The notes below the pieces were generated by a model. It was given only the letters and a program-made list of their open reading frames with translations. It made no database searches and was not told the DNA's origin. A DNA stretch of 64,000 nt from JAGQOZ01 sp041399205. GTDB taxonomy: Bacteria; Planctomycetota; Planctomycetia; Pirellulales; Pirellulaceae. Made by a program: the position numbers and the translations under genes. Below are positions 55,338 to 64,000 of the stretch, in pieces (positions within the stretch are counted from its first letter, which is position 1; each line of letters begins with the position of its first letter). Where the stretch lies: positions 169,814 to 233,813 of the forward strand of contig JAWKTK010000014.1 in NCBI GenBank assembly GCA_041399205.1, read 5' to 3'.

Positions 55338-55392
55338 TCTTTCCTCACTTACGTGTCGGGCTACCAAGAAATGTGCGCAACTTCAAAAAGAG
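55338..55392 (+). repeat. Interspersed intergenic repeat copy
   Basis: TTTCCTCACTTACGTGTCGGGCTACC followed by GTGCGCAACTTCAAAAAG matches the unit seen at 12908-13098 and 37718-37830. It lies between the formyltransferase-like gene and the anti-sigma gene, with no coding role. Confidence 0.6.
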
Positions 55393-55492
55393 CGTCAGCC
55401 CGGTGTGGAATCGGCTGCCACAGTGCGGTCGCTTTATTGATGGCACGCGGAACATGCAGACGCCAACAACAGAACTTGCTGCTTGGAGATGG

Positions 55493-56017
55493 CTAATGGT
55501 GAATGAGAATGATGGCAACGAGTGCAGCAGGTGACGTACGGCGGTGGCGGCACGTGGCAATGTCCGCCAGTTGGATTGCACGCAAGCGATATCGTCGATG
55601 GTTAAGAAGCACATTTGAAGTCGCTTCGTCATTACGTGGCATAGGGAGCGAACCAGCGAAACCGCCACCCACACAAACGGCGAGCAGGGAAAGTGTGATA
55701 GCCAGAGCAAACGGACGAAGCGAACCGCGTCGGTTGCTCCAGGCGATCAACACGCTGGTCACTTGGCGTTGTCTGCGTCGAATGACGGTGCTCCAATTCA
55801 ATTGTGGGTTCCCCGAGTATACCGGCAGATTCGAACGGTCCTGCGTCAGGACTTCATGGAAGAGTCTCATGGGCAGGGGCGAAGGGATTCCGCCAAGGTT
55901 CGACAAGAATGCATAAGCAGCTAAGTGCTGATCTAAGCGGCCCGCATCTTCCCGGTTCAGCGAATCGCCTCGAGTCAACAAATCAAATGCTTTATCACAG
56001 TCGCAGGTGGTGATCAT
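55493..56017 (-). CDS. Anti-sigma factor-like protein, zf-HC2 type (frame break in zinc finger)
   Basis: It starts at 56017 (MITTCDCDKAFDLLTRGD), 18 bases after the ECF sigma stop. The N-terminal zinc-finger region reads LNREDAGRLDQHLAA, and in the neighbouring frame HSCRTLAESLRPCP, which together give the H-x3-C-x2-C pattern of zf-HC2 anti-sigma factors. After the break comes MRLFHEVLTQDRSN and one membrane helix (PFALAITLSLLAVCVGGGF). It probably holds the ECF sigma factor inactive at the membrane until a signal arrives. The short extracytoplasmic tail is Arg/His-rich. Confidence 0.6.
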   Translation of the reverse strand: MITTCDCDKAFDLLTRGDSLNREDAGRLDQHLAAYAFLSNLGGIPSPLPMRLFHEVLTQDRSNLPVYSGNPQLNWSTVIRRRQRQVTSVLIAWSNRRGSLRPFALAITLSLLAVCVGGGFAGSLPMPRNDEATSNVLLNHRRYRLRAIQLADIATCRHRRTSPAALVAIILIHH

Positions 56018-56035
56018 ATTTACCCTTGGCTTGGT

Positions 56036-56595
56036 TCACGATTGCTGAAAATCCGCAAGCTCATAACTGATTTTTGCAACCCGCTTTCACTCGGTTCTTA
56101 GCAGTGCCCAAACTGCATTGCATTGCGTCGGCAATTTCTTGAAACGTCAGGTCTCCGAAAACGTAATCGCAAGGCATCTGCCTGTGTCGGTGGCAGTTGA
56201 TTTAGCAGTCGATTCAGCTGTAGGCGGTATTCGTTCTGATGGCTTGTTGTTCGGGTGATGGTTCAAGCGCTGACGTGCTGGTTGTCCAGCAGGTCCGCTT
56301 CGGTTCGTTCAAATGCCTGCCGACGCCGATATTGGCGTTTGCATTGGTTCAGCAAAATGGTCCATAGCCACGTACGAAAACTATAGCGAGAATCGTAGGT
56401 GTGCAGCGATTTGAACGCGCTGAGCAAGGCTTCTTGTGTTGCTTCTTCTGCCAGCGATTGGTTCCCGAGCCGCCCTTCTGCAAAGCGAAACAATGCGGGG
56501 CCATATCGTTCGGCCAAAACGCCAAACCGGTCAGTATTGCCAGCCAATACTGCCAAAATGATTTCGCTTTCCGCCGAATGATCTCGCTGCGGCAT
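56036..56595 (-). CDS. ECF-type RNA polymerase sigma factor (frame breaks between regions 2 and 4)
   Basis: It starts at 56595 (MPQRDHSAESEIILAVLAGN). Region 2 is clear: FGVLAERYGPALFRFAEGRL, then EEATQEALLSAFKSL and YSFRTWLWTILLNQCK. The main frame stops at 56263. Region 4 continues in other frames: RTEYRLQLNRLLNQLPPTQA, ADALRLRF, DLTFQEIADAMQCSLGTAKN and RVKAGLQK, ending at 56036. It forms a sigma/anti-sigma pair with the next gene. ECF factors recruit RNA polymerase for envelope-stress or signalling responses. Confidence 0.75.
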
Positions 56596-56857
56596 GGTCC
56601 AAATTCAAATGAGGTTAGCCAAATACGATGCGTTTATTTGTTTATAGCGAGCTAACGACGGGTAGAGACAAGACAATTTCAGCGATCCGAACAATTTAAT
56701 GCGAATTGCCGGAACTGACGGGCCTTCTGGTTGTGCTGGATTCAGCGGTGGCTGACCAAGAATTCTGAACTGTTGGGCAGCAAATTGCCTAGTTTCCGAA
56801 TTCACCCCAACTAGCGTGGAAAGGAGTTACATCGTTGTCCTGCCCGAGGTGAAATGC

Positions 56858-58255
56858 ATGAGCGGTTATTCCCAAAAAACTCTTCGTTGTGAATCGTTGG
56901 AATCGAAAGAGCTGTTGGCGGCGGACGTGGTTGCCCCAATTGAAATCCCTGCATCGGTTGACGTGACGTTTCTGAGCGGGCACTTTACCGGAGCTACTTC
57001 GACCGACTTGGTGGCGTTTGTGAATGGAGATTTCGTCGTATCGGATTCGCAATCGGATTCCTTTCGACAACAGTATTGGGCCGATTCGTGGGAAGTTTCC
57101 AGTGTAGAAGATACCTTGGTGGGTGACATTAACGGAGATGGGTTTGACGATATTGTGGCTCGTCGAGTTCGTGATGGCGTTTGGTTTGCGGCCGTTTCGG
57201 ATGGCACCAAATTCCAAGTCACTCGCTGGGGACGTTGGTCCACTGAAGTAGATTGGCTGGACGTTTCCATGGCGGATGTGGACGGAGACGGTGCGGATGA
57301 AGTTGTTGGTCGAACCAATCATGGCGAATGGTGGATGGCGCAAGGGGACGGATTCATGTTTTCGAATGTACGCTGGGGACGTTGGAACGCCAGTGTGCCG
57401 TGGAGCGACGTTGATATTCTGGACGTGGACCAAGACGGCAAGGATGACATTGTGGGCCGCACCAGTGGTGACTGGTGGGCCACACTTTCGAAAGATGGCA
57501 CTACCGTAAATCAAAAGTGGGGCCACTGGTCGGACGCTGTCGATTGGGATTACGTGGAAATGGGAGATGTCGACGGTGACGGATTCAAAGATGACGTGAT
57601 TGGCCGCATTGGAGCCGGTGCCGTCTGGGCCAGTGTCTCGGACGGACAGGGCTTTTCTAATCACGCCTTTCCGGTGATTCCTGCTGACCAACCGTACGCA
57701 GATCTCGCTCTGGGCGATATCGATGGCGATGGTGATGACGACTTGGTCGCTCGTAATCTTTCCACCGGTGAATGGTTGGCCATTGAAAGCGACGGCACGT
57801 CCGGTTCACTGAAATCGATCGGTTCATGGGAAACACATGACTGGTTTAATGTGCAGGTAGATGACTTTAATGGAGACGGTGTAGACGACATTCTGGGGCA
57901 ACGCATGGGCATCCTGTCGGTTAGTCAGATAGGAAGCGACGGACTGCTCGCGCCCAACAGCTGGAGCCGTTGGGTTGATTCGCTGACGCCTGCCGTGGTA
58001 GAAGCGTTGCCGCTGCACGACGATGTTGTTGACGATTCGTACACACTGCCCAGCGATATTGAAACCATCTTTATTGGTGACAGCAATCGCGACGGAGTCT
58101 TTGATTCCAGTGACTTGATCACGATCTTTCAGCGAGGCAAATACGAACGAGGCTACGCGGCGACATTCGAAGAAGGTGACTGGAACCGAGACGGTGTGTT
58201 TGGATCCGGAGACTTTGTCATTGCCTTCCAAGACGGGAACTACCAAAGCGAATAG
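56858..58255 (+). CDS. Surface protein with LExxxLL-type N-terminal tag, FG-GAP/VCBS repeats and dockerin-like C-terminus
   Basis: It starts at 56858 (MSGYSQKTLRCESLESKELL); codons upstream lack family character. The LESKELLAAD segment fits the short planctomycete N-terminal sorting tag seen on giant or surface proteins. Five or six FG-GAP-like calcium loops follow: GDINGDGFDDIVARR, ADVDGDGADEVVGR, LDVDQDGKDDIVGR, GDVDGDGFKDDVIGR, GDIDGDGDDDLVAR and DDFNGDGVDDILGQ. The C-terminus is a dockerin-like pair (GDSNRDGVFDSSDLITIF, then GDWNRDGVFGSGDFVIAF). The product is 465 residues. It is predicted to be an extracellular beta-propeller stabilised by Ca2+. Confidence 0.88.
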   Translation: MSGYSQKTLRCESLESKELLAADVVAPIEIPASVDVTFLSGHFTGATSTDLVAFVNGDFVVSDSQSDSFRQQYWADSWEVSSVEDTLVGDINGDGFDDIVARRVRDGVWFAAVSDGTKFQVTRWGRWSTEVDWLDVSMADVDGDGADEVVGRTNHGEWWMAQGDGFMFSNVRWGRWNASVPWSDVDILDVDQDGKDDIVGRTSGDWWATLSKDGTTVNQKWGHWSDAVDWDYVEMGDVDGDGFKDDVIGRIGAGAVWASVSDGQGFSNHAFPVIPADQPYADLALGDIDGDGDDDLVARNLSTGEWLAIESDGTSGSLKSIGSWETHDWFNVQVDDFNGDGVDDILGQRMGILSVSQIGSDGLLAPNSWSRWVDSLTPAVVEALPLHDDVVDDSYTLPSDIETIFIGDSNRDGVFDSSDLITIFQRGKYERGYAATFEEGDWNRDGVFGSGDFVIAFQDGNYQSE

Positions 58256-58284
58256 CAGTCGTCCGCCATTGCAATTCAACTCTG

Positions 58285-58321
58285 ACGCCGTGCGTCGAGC
58301 CAACTGGTTCGAACACGGCGT
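58285..58321. terminator. Bidirectional terminator-like hairpin
   Basis: ACGCCGTG at 58285-58292 pairs with CACGGCGT at 58314-58321. The interior TCGA/TCGA and CC/GG pairs extend the stem around an AACT loop. It sits between the convergent dockerin-protein and TerC genes. The U-tract after it is weak (TCTTCGGTTT). Confidence 0.5.
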
Positions 58322-58375
58322 TCTTCGGTTTGGTACGTAAGAATCGTAAAACCCCAAGTGCCGCTAGTGCCGCTG

Positions 58376-59176
58376 TTATTTTTCTGCCAACAGTTTTCGT
58401 TGGTAGCGACCTTGGACAATGTCAATCAGCACCATGATCACCAGCACAAAGTAAAACGTGCTCTTGCTCATCGCTTCCACCTTGTAGCTAAACAAATGGA
58501 TATGTGCCAAATGTCCGCCTTCTGATATCAGCAAAATGCCGACAATGAACAAGACAAACAGGCCTAACACCTCATACATGCGGTTCTTCTTGAGGAACTC
58601 TGAAACCGTATCAGCCAGCACAATCATCAACACGCCACTGATTACAATGGCCGTGGCCATGATGATCACACTATACATCGGATAGTGGCCGTCAGCGTCT
58701 TTGGGGGCAATCGCCATGGCGCTTAAAATGGAATCGAAGGAAAAGACGAGGTTCATCAAGATTATCCAGAACAGGGCCGCGCCGAACGACCTTTGCGCCC
58801 CAGCGCCGTGCCCATGTGCCTCTTCCAGTGACAACATGTGGAAGATTTCTTTGATCGCGGTGTACAAAATGAAAACGCCGCCGAACAACACAATCAGACT
58901 ATGCCCATCAAACACGGCGCCAATGGGCACCGATTCAAATTCCAATAGCGTATATCCCTTCAGAAACGAAATGGCCTGAATCACGACCAGCAGCAACACA
59001 ATTCGCAACCCAATCGCCAGCCCAATGCCCAAGCGACGCACCTGCTGTTGGTCACTTTCGGCAACTCGTTTTGATTCCAATGAAATGTACAGCAGGTTAT
59101 CAAAACCCAATACCGCTTGCAGTAACACCAACATGCAAAGCGTCATGAGGCTAGGTATCGAAAACAATTCGCTCAT
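58376..59176 (-). CDS. TerC-family integral membrane protein
   Basis: It starts at 59176 (MSELFSIPSLMTLCMLVLLQ) with AGGAAGGA upstream, giving 266 residues. About seven membrane helices are present. TerC marks: the acidic pocket in LQAVLGFDNLLYISLESKRV and the second in ILMNLVFSFDSILSAMAIAP, which form the two inverted halves of the family. TerC proteins have been linked to metal (Mn2+) efflux and tellurite response. The gene stands alone, with no ter operon neighbours. Confidence 0.88.
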   Translation of the reverse strand: MSELFSIPSLMTLCMLVLLQAVLGFDNLLYISLESKRVAESDQQQVRRLGIGLAIGLRIVLLLVVIQAISFLKGYTLLEFESVPIGAVFDGHSLIVLFGGVFILYTAIKEIFHMLSLEEAHGHGAGAQRSFGAALFWIILMNLVFSFDSILSAMAIAPKDADGHYPMYSVIIMATAIVISGVLMIVLADTVSEFLKKNRMYEVLGLFVLFIVGILLISEGGHLAHIHLFSYKVEAMSKSTFYFVLVIMVLIDIVQGRYQRKLLAEK

Positions 59177-59355
59177 CTGATTTTCCTTCCTGTTAAGCAG
59201 TCCACAGACAAGCGACAAGCGTAGTTGCTGCGACGAAATGAATCCAGACGACAGTTGCAGATTAGGACGAACGGACAGCCTGATTCGAATCGAACAGCGC
59301 GGCTGATTGGCGGCGATTCCGAATCACTTGGTCAGAAGAAGACCGTGCGAACGGA

Positions 59356-59592
59356 TTAGACCAACATGTCGATAATCTGACCGGTGGCTTGGCTAGAGGT
59401 CTTGATGACAGTGACGTTGACTTCGATGCCCAACTTGGCCAACTTCATGCGAATAGCGTCTTCGATTCGCTTGGAATCTGCCTCGGGATCCGCTGCCGGA
59501 GTTCGAGCAATACGCTCGGCGGCACTAGCCATTTCGGCCGTGTTTTGCTGGATTCCCAGACTAGCAGATTGTACGGCTGACACACCGTTCAT
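59356..59592 (-). CDS. Small helical protein resembling flagellar rod-protein N-termini
   Basis: It is 78 residues long from the ATG at 59592, preceded by GGGAG at good distance; the alternative start 15 bases upstream is weaker. The first half (MNGVSAVQSASLGIQQNTAE, then MASAAERIART) resembles the N-terminal helix of flagellar rod/hook proteins. The second half is DAIRMKLAKLGIEVNVTV with a helical end. There is no signal peptide. It stands alone with no flagellar genes in the window, so the resemblance may be chance. Confidence 0.6.
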   Translation of the reverse strand: MNGVSAVQSASLGIQQNTAEMASAAERIARTPAADPEADSKRIEDAIRMKLAKLGIEVNVTVIKTSSQATGQIIDMLV

Positions 59593-59972
59593 TGGAGTAA
59601 CTCCCATAGGTTACCAATCCATTGGAAACGTAGCTTATTATCTGAGGTGAGGCAAATTGAATTTGAGTGCCGCTATGAATAAGCGAATTCCGCACCGACT
59701 GCTCAACTGGTCCGTTTGAACTGTCTTCTTCTGACCAAGCGATTCAGGCGAACCGAAGGATTACGTTCTTGGGAAGTCGCGCGGCGGCCTTTCCATAAAA
59801 TCCATCTCATTTGCGATACAATCGGATTGCCACCATTTTGAAAATCACCGCTGGAAAATCACCGCCGGACCGGATTCTGTAAATACTTCCTTGGCGGACG
59901 ATATTTGCCGACAGCAAAGAGGAGTGCGTTGGAGACCTAGCATCTGTCCCATCGCCATTACCGCGGTAAAAG
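59593..59972. other. Intergenic region, no gene recognised
   Basis: Nothing is supported on either strand. A tandem GAAAATCACCGCTGGA/GAAAATCACCGCCGGA near 59840-59870 is the only local repeat noticed. Confidence 0.45.
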
Positions 59973-60242
59973 ATGTCGAGCGAACTGAATCGACGAAATG
60001 TTGAAGGAGATCGAAATCAGACTGGTGACCCGTTGGAAGACTGCAAAGGTCGAGCAGTTCGAATCGCCCAATGCGATAACGACAATTATCGTCGTAGAAA
60101 TTGCATTGAGCGACTTATCGGTTGGCTGAAAGAACGCCGCCAAGGTTACTCGCGGTACCAAAAACCTGCGATCAACTACCGCGGCATCGTTGTAATTATA
60201 ATGGCGATCGTACAACGCAACTTTAAGATCGCCAACAGCTGA
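59973..60242 (+). pseudogene. Remnant of an IS5-type transposase (C-terminal end)
   Basis: The frame ends with NYRRRNCIERLIGWLKERRQ, then YSRYQKPAINYRGIVVIIMA. This is the YRRRN-x-x-ER-x-x-x-x-LK block containing the final catalytic Glu of IS5-superfamily transposases, followed by the conserved RY-K-A-NY tail. The rest of the transposase is absent and no inverted repeats were found, so this is a decayed fragment. Confidence 0.7.
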
Positions 60243-60276
60243 CTCTAGGGACGAAAGCCAGGATGAAACCGCTTGC

Positions 60277-61630
60277 TTAAAACAGGACATTACATTCGGG
60301 CAACGCCGCTTTGAGCTTGGCTTGGCCCTCCGCCGAGATATCTCGGTTAAAGGTCGCTTCCAGGTGCTTTAGCGTTTTGAGTTCGCTTAGATGCGGAACA
60401 CAAGCGTCCGTCAGATAATTCGAACCGACGTGAATCCACGTCAGTTTGTCCAGTGATTTAAGGTTTGCCAAACCTTCGTCCGTAATGCCTGCCACCTTGT
60501 CCAGGTTTAACCAAGTCAAGCTGGTCATTTTGCCAATCGCGGGCAAACCTTCGTCTGTAACCAACGTGTTCCACAGATTCAACTGCTTGAGGCTCTTGAG
60601 CGCGGTCAAGGCCTTGACACCTTCATCGCCCACGGCGGTTTCACTGAGGTCCAAGTTTTCCAGCTTGGATAGGCCGGTTAGATGCACCATGCCCGCATCA
60701 CTCACGGCATCATTGCGCAGCCGCAGGATTCGTAAATTGGGCAACGCGGCCAAGTGCTGGAGACCATCATCAGTGATGTCGGTGTCGAACAAGTACAGCT
60801 CTTCCAATTGCGGCAACGCCTTTAGGTGCTCCAAACCATCGTCGCCCACTCCAGATAAATCTAGACCCAGCGAATTCAATTTGGTCAGACCGATCAAGTG
60901 TTCCATGCCGTCATCCGTGATGCGGTCGGATGCCAGTTTTACACTCTTGAGCGACTTCATGTCTTTCAAAAATGCCAGCCCGTCGTCCGTGACCTGCGTG
61001 TCGCGAAGATCCAGCAAGACAAAGTTGGCAGCGTTCTTGGCTTTGCTCAGTGCCTCCAGACCTTTGTCCGTAGTAAGCGTACGCAACAAGTTCAGCGATT
61101 TGAGTTTGGGCAATTCGGCCAAGTAAACCAAGCCTTCGTCGGCCACGCTGCCGTAAGGCAATTCAATCTTTTCCAAGTTGGGCATGGTGTTAATTTTGGC
61201 CATGCCTTCGTCCGTGACTTCGCACTTTTCCATTTTTAATTCGCGAAGGCTGGTGATCTTGGCGATATGATCGAGTCCGTTGTTGGTGACGTTACGACCG
61301 AACAGCACCAAGGTTCGCAACGAAGGTAGCTTGTTTAGCGGCGCCAAATCGTCATCGGCCACCGCTACGTTGACACCACCTTCGCTGTACGAAACACGAA
61401 TCACGTTACCGCTTTTATCGTCCATCTTGAGAAAGACGCCTTTATCTTTCAGCGTCTGAACGACATCGGCGTCATCCTTAGGGCCGTCGTATGCTTTTTA
61501 CTTTTGCCGACGAGCCTGAAACGCTGCCTTCGGCCGATTTGTCCGAATTCGATGAAGGTTGTGGAGGACAGCCAACCAGCAACGGGAGACAGGCGGCAAC
61601 GACAATCAGAGTTCTCAATGGAAGACGCAT
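60277..61630 (-). CDS. Leucine-rich-repeat lipoprotein (one frame break)
   Basis: It starts at 61630 (MRLPLRTLIVVAACLPLL) with GGAG upstream; the lipobox is LPLLVGCPP. A frame break at AAAAAG near 61490 separates it from the main part. The corrected reading continues KAYDGPKDDADVVQTLKDKG. About 14 leucine-rich repeats of the bacterial type follow, each with DEGL/DDGL turns (VTDEGMAKINTMPNLEKIEL, ITDDGLQHLAALPNLRILRL). These planctomycete LRR lipoproteins are exported and their ligands unknown. The product is about 450 residues. Confidence 0.83.
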
Positions 61631-61705
61631 TCGAATCAATTCTCCGGAGGGAAAATAGGAAGGTGGGTTGAGTCCGCAGCGGTGCGTTCCAATATTTGAC
61701 CGCAA

Positions 61706-62012
61706 GTTACAAGCTAACCCTGAATTAGTTGGTTCGCCAAGCCCCCTTTGGCCCCCAAGATTGGGGTTTGGACGCCTTTTTCGTTCGCCTTGTATCTGAA
61801 ACTTTGTTAATTGATGGCGACCAATTCATGCTGGCATCGAGCCAAAAATGCGAACACAAAAGCCCAGCAGAAAGGTTTTACTTTCGCAGGAAATCTCTCT
61901 ATAATCCCAAGCTCGACTTTATTGCCTCGGGCGTGTTTGGACAAACGCCACACATTCCTTGTTTGGAACCAGCCCAGTTCATTTCCCGCCTCCAATCAGG
62001 AGAAATATTCAG
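61706..62012. other. Intergenic region upstream of the oxidoreductase gene
   Basis: An open frame through here has no ribosome-binding site and no recognisable product. The short palindrome CCCCCAAGATTGGGG near 61751-61765 is the only feature seen. Confidence 0.45.
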
Positions 62013-63329
62013 ATGCCGAAAAAAACAAATCGTAGAACTTTCATGAAAACATCGACTGCCGCTGCCGGAGTTGGCTACTGGGCCGCTGGTGGCGTATCAC
62101 TGGCTCAAGCACTTCGCCCAATGAACGAATTCAATTCGCTTCCGTTGGTGTCGGCGGCAAGGGGAGTAGTGACCGGCGGATGCCGGCAGATCGGGCGATA
62201 TGGTAGCCATGTGTGACGTGGATGCCAAAGAACTTGATAGGGCAGCTCTTCGCTACAAGGGGACCAAGAAGTTTCACGACTTCCGAGTATGTTTGACGAA
62301 ATGGGTGACAAGATTGACGCCGTCACCATTAGTACTCCGGATCACAACCACGCGGTGATTGGCGTGGCTGCCATGAAAATGGGCAAACACACGTTCTGTC
62401 AGAAGCCTTTGACGCATACCATCTATGAAGCTCGAGTCATGGGCGAAGTCGCTCGTGAAAAGGGCGTGCAAACCATGATGGGTAACCAGGGCACCGCGTT
62501 AGACAGCCTGCGAAAAGCATCGGCCGTCGTAAAGTCTGGCGTGCTCGGCAAGATTAAAGAAGTACACGTGTGGACGAATCGTCCTGTTTGGCCTCAAGGC
62601 ATTGACCGACCAACGGAAGTGTCTGGCATTCCGAATCATATCCACTGGTATGAATGGCTCGGTCCAGCTCCGGATCGCCCCTACCACGAAGCGTACCATC
62701 CGTTTAAGTGGCGAGGTTTCTGGGACTTCGGCACCGGTGCTTTGGGCGACATGGCGTGCCATACATTGAACATGCCTTACGATGCATTGCGTTTGGCTGA
62801 TCCAACGTCGGTTTCGGCGGTTACTTCGGGACACAACAAGGAAACGTATCCAGGTTGGTCTATCATTACCTTTGAATTCCCCGGTAATGATGCTCGAGGC
62901 CCCGTCGGTTTGACTTGGTACGACGGCGGCAAGAAGCCAGATGAATCGCTGATCCAAGGCAAGGAAATGGTTACCAGCGGTGCGTTGATCATCGGCGAAA
63001 ACGGAACGTTGTACTCCAAGGGTGACTACGCAGATGACTATGAATTGCTAGGCGGTTTGGAAGAACCGAAAGTGGAATTCGAAAAGTCGCCAGGTCACTT
63101 CGAAGAATGGGTTCGCGCCATCAAGACCGGCCAACCTGCTACTTCGAACTTCCCTGATTACGCTGGCCCGCTGACGGAAACCATCTTGCTGGGCAACTTG
63201 GCAGTTTGGGATGCCGCCGATGGAGAAAGCCGCAAGATCGAATGGGACGCCAAGAACCTGAAGGTCAAGAACACAGATGAACTGGATAACATTGTGAAGA
63301 AGGAATTCCGAGCGGGATATTCGCTGTAG
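62013..63329 (+). CDS. Tat-exported Gfo/Idh/MocA-family oxidoreductase (two frame breaks in N-terminal part)
   Basis: It starts at 62013 (MPKKTNRRTFMKTSTAAAG) with AGGAG nine bases upstream. NRRTFMK is a twin-arginine export signal. The frame breaks near 62150 and 62285; corrected frames give VGVGGKGSSD (nucleotide-binding) and DMVAMCDVDAKELDRAALRY. Then an unbroken part runs from MFDEMGDKIDAVTISTPDHN to the end. The family KPLTH motif is CQKPLTHTIYEAR, followed by HIHWYEWLGPAPDRPYHEAY and WDFGTGALGDMACH. The substrate is unknown, typically a sugar or inositol derivative. A terminator follows at 63361. Confidence 0.85.
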
Positions 63330-63360
63330 AATTTCTGTCCAGATGAAAACGTAAAACATC

Positions 63361-63397
63361 AAAACGCGGGTGCAGTTTTGCCCCGCGTTTTGTTTTT
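63361..63397 (+). terminator. Rho-independent terminator
   Basis: AAAACGCGGG at 63361-63370 pairs perfectly with CCCGCGTTTT at 63382-63391 and is followed by GTTTTT. It lies 32 bases after the oxidoreductase stop. Confidence 0.85.
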
Positions 63398-63467
63398 GGG
63401 GAATGCCAAAACGCGTGCTCACACAGCGTTGTTAATTTCTTCGCTTTTATTGGAAAAGGATTCCACG

Positions 63468-64000
63468 ATGTCGGAAACATTGGATGTCCTGGTGATTGCT
63501 CCGCACCCGGATGACGCAGAACTAGGTATGGGCGGCGCGATTTTGAAAATGCTGTCCGAGGGCCTGAAAGTAGGCGTCTTAGATCTGACCACTGGCGAAC
63601 CAACGCCGTACGGAAGTGAAGAAATCCGCAGTCAAGAAACAGCAGCGGCCACGAATGTCCTTGGTCTGCCTTGGCGTCAGAACTTGGGCTTGGTGAATCG
63701 GAAGCTGGAACCGACACTGGAAGCTCGATCCCAACTGGCGGGCGTGATTCGAACTACTCGTCCTCAATGGCTGTTCGCACCGTATTGGGAAGACGCTCAT
63801 CCGGATCATGTGGCGGCCACTCAATTGATCGAAGCCGCTCGGTTTTGGTCCAAACTGACCAAGACCGATATGCCGGGCGAACCGTTTCATCCCGCACGCA
63901 TTTACAACTATTACTGCGTTCACCTGAAGATGGCGCCGCAGCCAGCGTTTGTCTTGGATATCAGTGAACACTTTGAACGGAAGATGGAAGCGATTGCGTG
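63468..64000 (+). CDS. PIG-L family deacetylase, BshB1-like (partial, runs off window)
   Basis: It starts at 63468 with AAAGGA eight bases upstream; the window ends at codon 178. The zinc motif is APHPDDAELGMGG (HPDD) with AHPDHVAA as the third ligand, and LTTGEPTPYGSEEIR follows as in the LmbE/BshB1 lineage. LGLPWRQNLGLVNRKL and YNYYCVH also match BshB1-type proteins, which deacetylate GlcNAc-malate in bacillithiol synthesis, although many planctomycete members have other amino-sugar substrates. No other bacillithiol genes are in view. Confidence 0.85.
   Translation, partial: MSETLDVLVIAPHPDDAELGMGGAILKMLSEGLKVGVLDLTTGEPTPYGSEEIRSQETAAATNVLGLPWRQNLGLVNRKLEPTLEARSQLAGVIRTTRPQWLFAPYWEDAHPDHVAATQLIEAARFWSKLTKTDMPGEPFHPARIYNYYCVHLKMAPQPAFVLDISEHFERKMEAIA

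Noticed and set aside
60446..61126. 226-codon frame antisense to the LRR lipoprotein
   Set aside because: Created by the periodic leucine-rich-repeat coding sequence.

Overview
The window looks like chromosomal DNA of a Planctomycetota bacterium, most likely of the Pirellulales type. The evidence is family content: DUF1559 prepilin-like proteins, a DUF1573 lipoprotein, MoxR/DUF58/VWA clusters, NPCBM-domain proteins, a PEP-CTERM protein, an N-terminal planctomycete-type LExxxLL tag, dockerin-like repeats, leucine-rich-repeat lipoproteins and a Tat-exported Gfo/Idh/MocA oxidoreductase. No rRNA, tRNA or CRISPR array was recognised.

Layout. (1) 1-10.5 kb (+): the tail of a helical protein, a very repetitive exported protein, a small exported protein, an NPCBM protein, then three consecutive trypsin/HtrA-fold genes. 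Only the first of the three keeps its catalytic triad. (2) 10.4-12.8 kb (-): an SDR dehydrogenase, a sugar-isomerase-like TIM barrel and a TPR-like protein. (3) 13.1-20.6 kb (-): a pilus-type operon (prepilin, DUF1573 lipoprotein, zinc-ribbon protein, PilM-like ATPase, DUF1559 lipoprotein), badly frame-disrupted, with a structured leader in front. (4) 20.9-22.5 kb (-): CorA and DUF983. (5) 22.9-37.7 kb (+): a PQQ/BamB-like protein, then MoxR, DUF58, BatA-like, VWA, DUF4175-like, a small exported protein, an alpha/alpha-toroid protein and NPCBM. Its last genes mirror region 1. (6) 37.9-42.8 kb: PPK2, ApgM-type phosphoglycerate mutase, glucose-6-phosphate isomerase and a UPF0173 hydrolase. (7) 43.2-46.8 kb: three single-span membrane proteins (one LRR) and a PEP-CTERM dockerin protein. 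(8) 46.8-51 kb: intergenic repeats, a disrupted exported protein and an IS1634-type insertion sequence. (9) 51.3-56.6 kb: a peptide-binding lipoprotein, a broken polysaccharide deacetylase plus formyltransferase pair, and an ECF sigma/anti-sigma pair. (10) 56.9-64 kb: an FG-GAP/dockerin surface protein, TerC, a small helical protein, an IS5-type remnant, an LRR lipoprotein, a Gfo/Idh/MocA oxidoreductase and the start of a PIG-L deacetylase.

How the genes fit together. Most of the window is about the cell envelope. Regions 1 and 5 look like two copies of one exported module. In region 5 it is coupled to a MoxR-VWA chaperone system, and in region 1 to an HtrA-type protease with two inactive relatives. 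Region 3 is a pilus/pseudopilin locus. The central-metabolism genes of region 6 are an ordinary interlude.

Caution. At least 14 genes carry reading-frame breaks, many in short homopolymer runs and concentrated at 15.6-18.7 kb and 53.5-56.3 kb. Uncorrected sequencing errors are the simplest explanation, and gene boundaries in those stretches are approximate.
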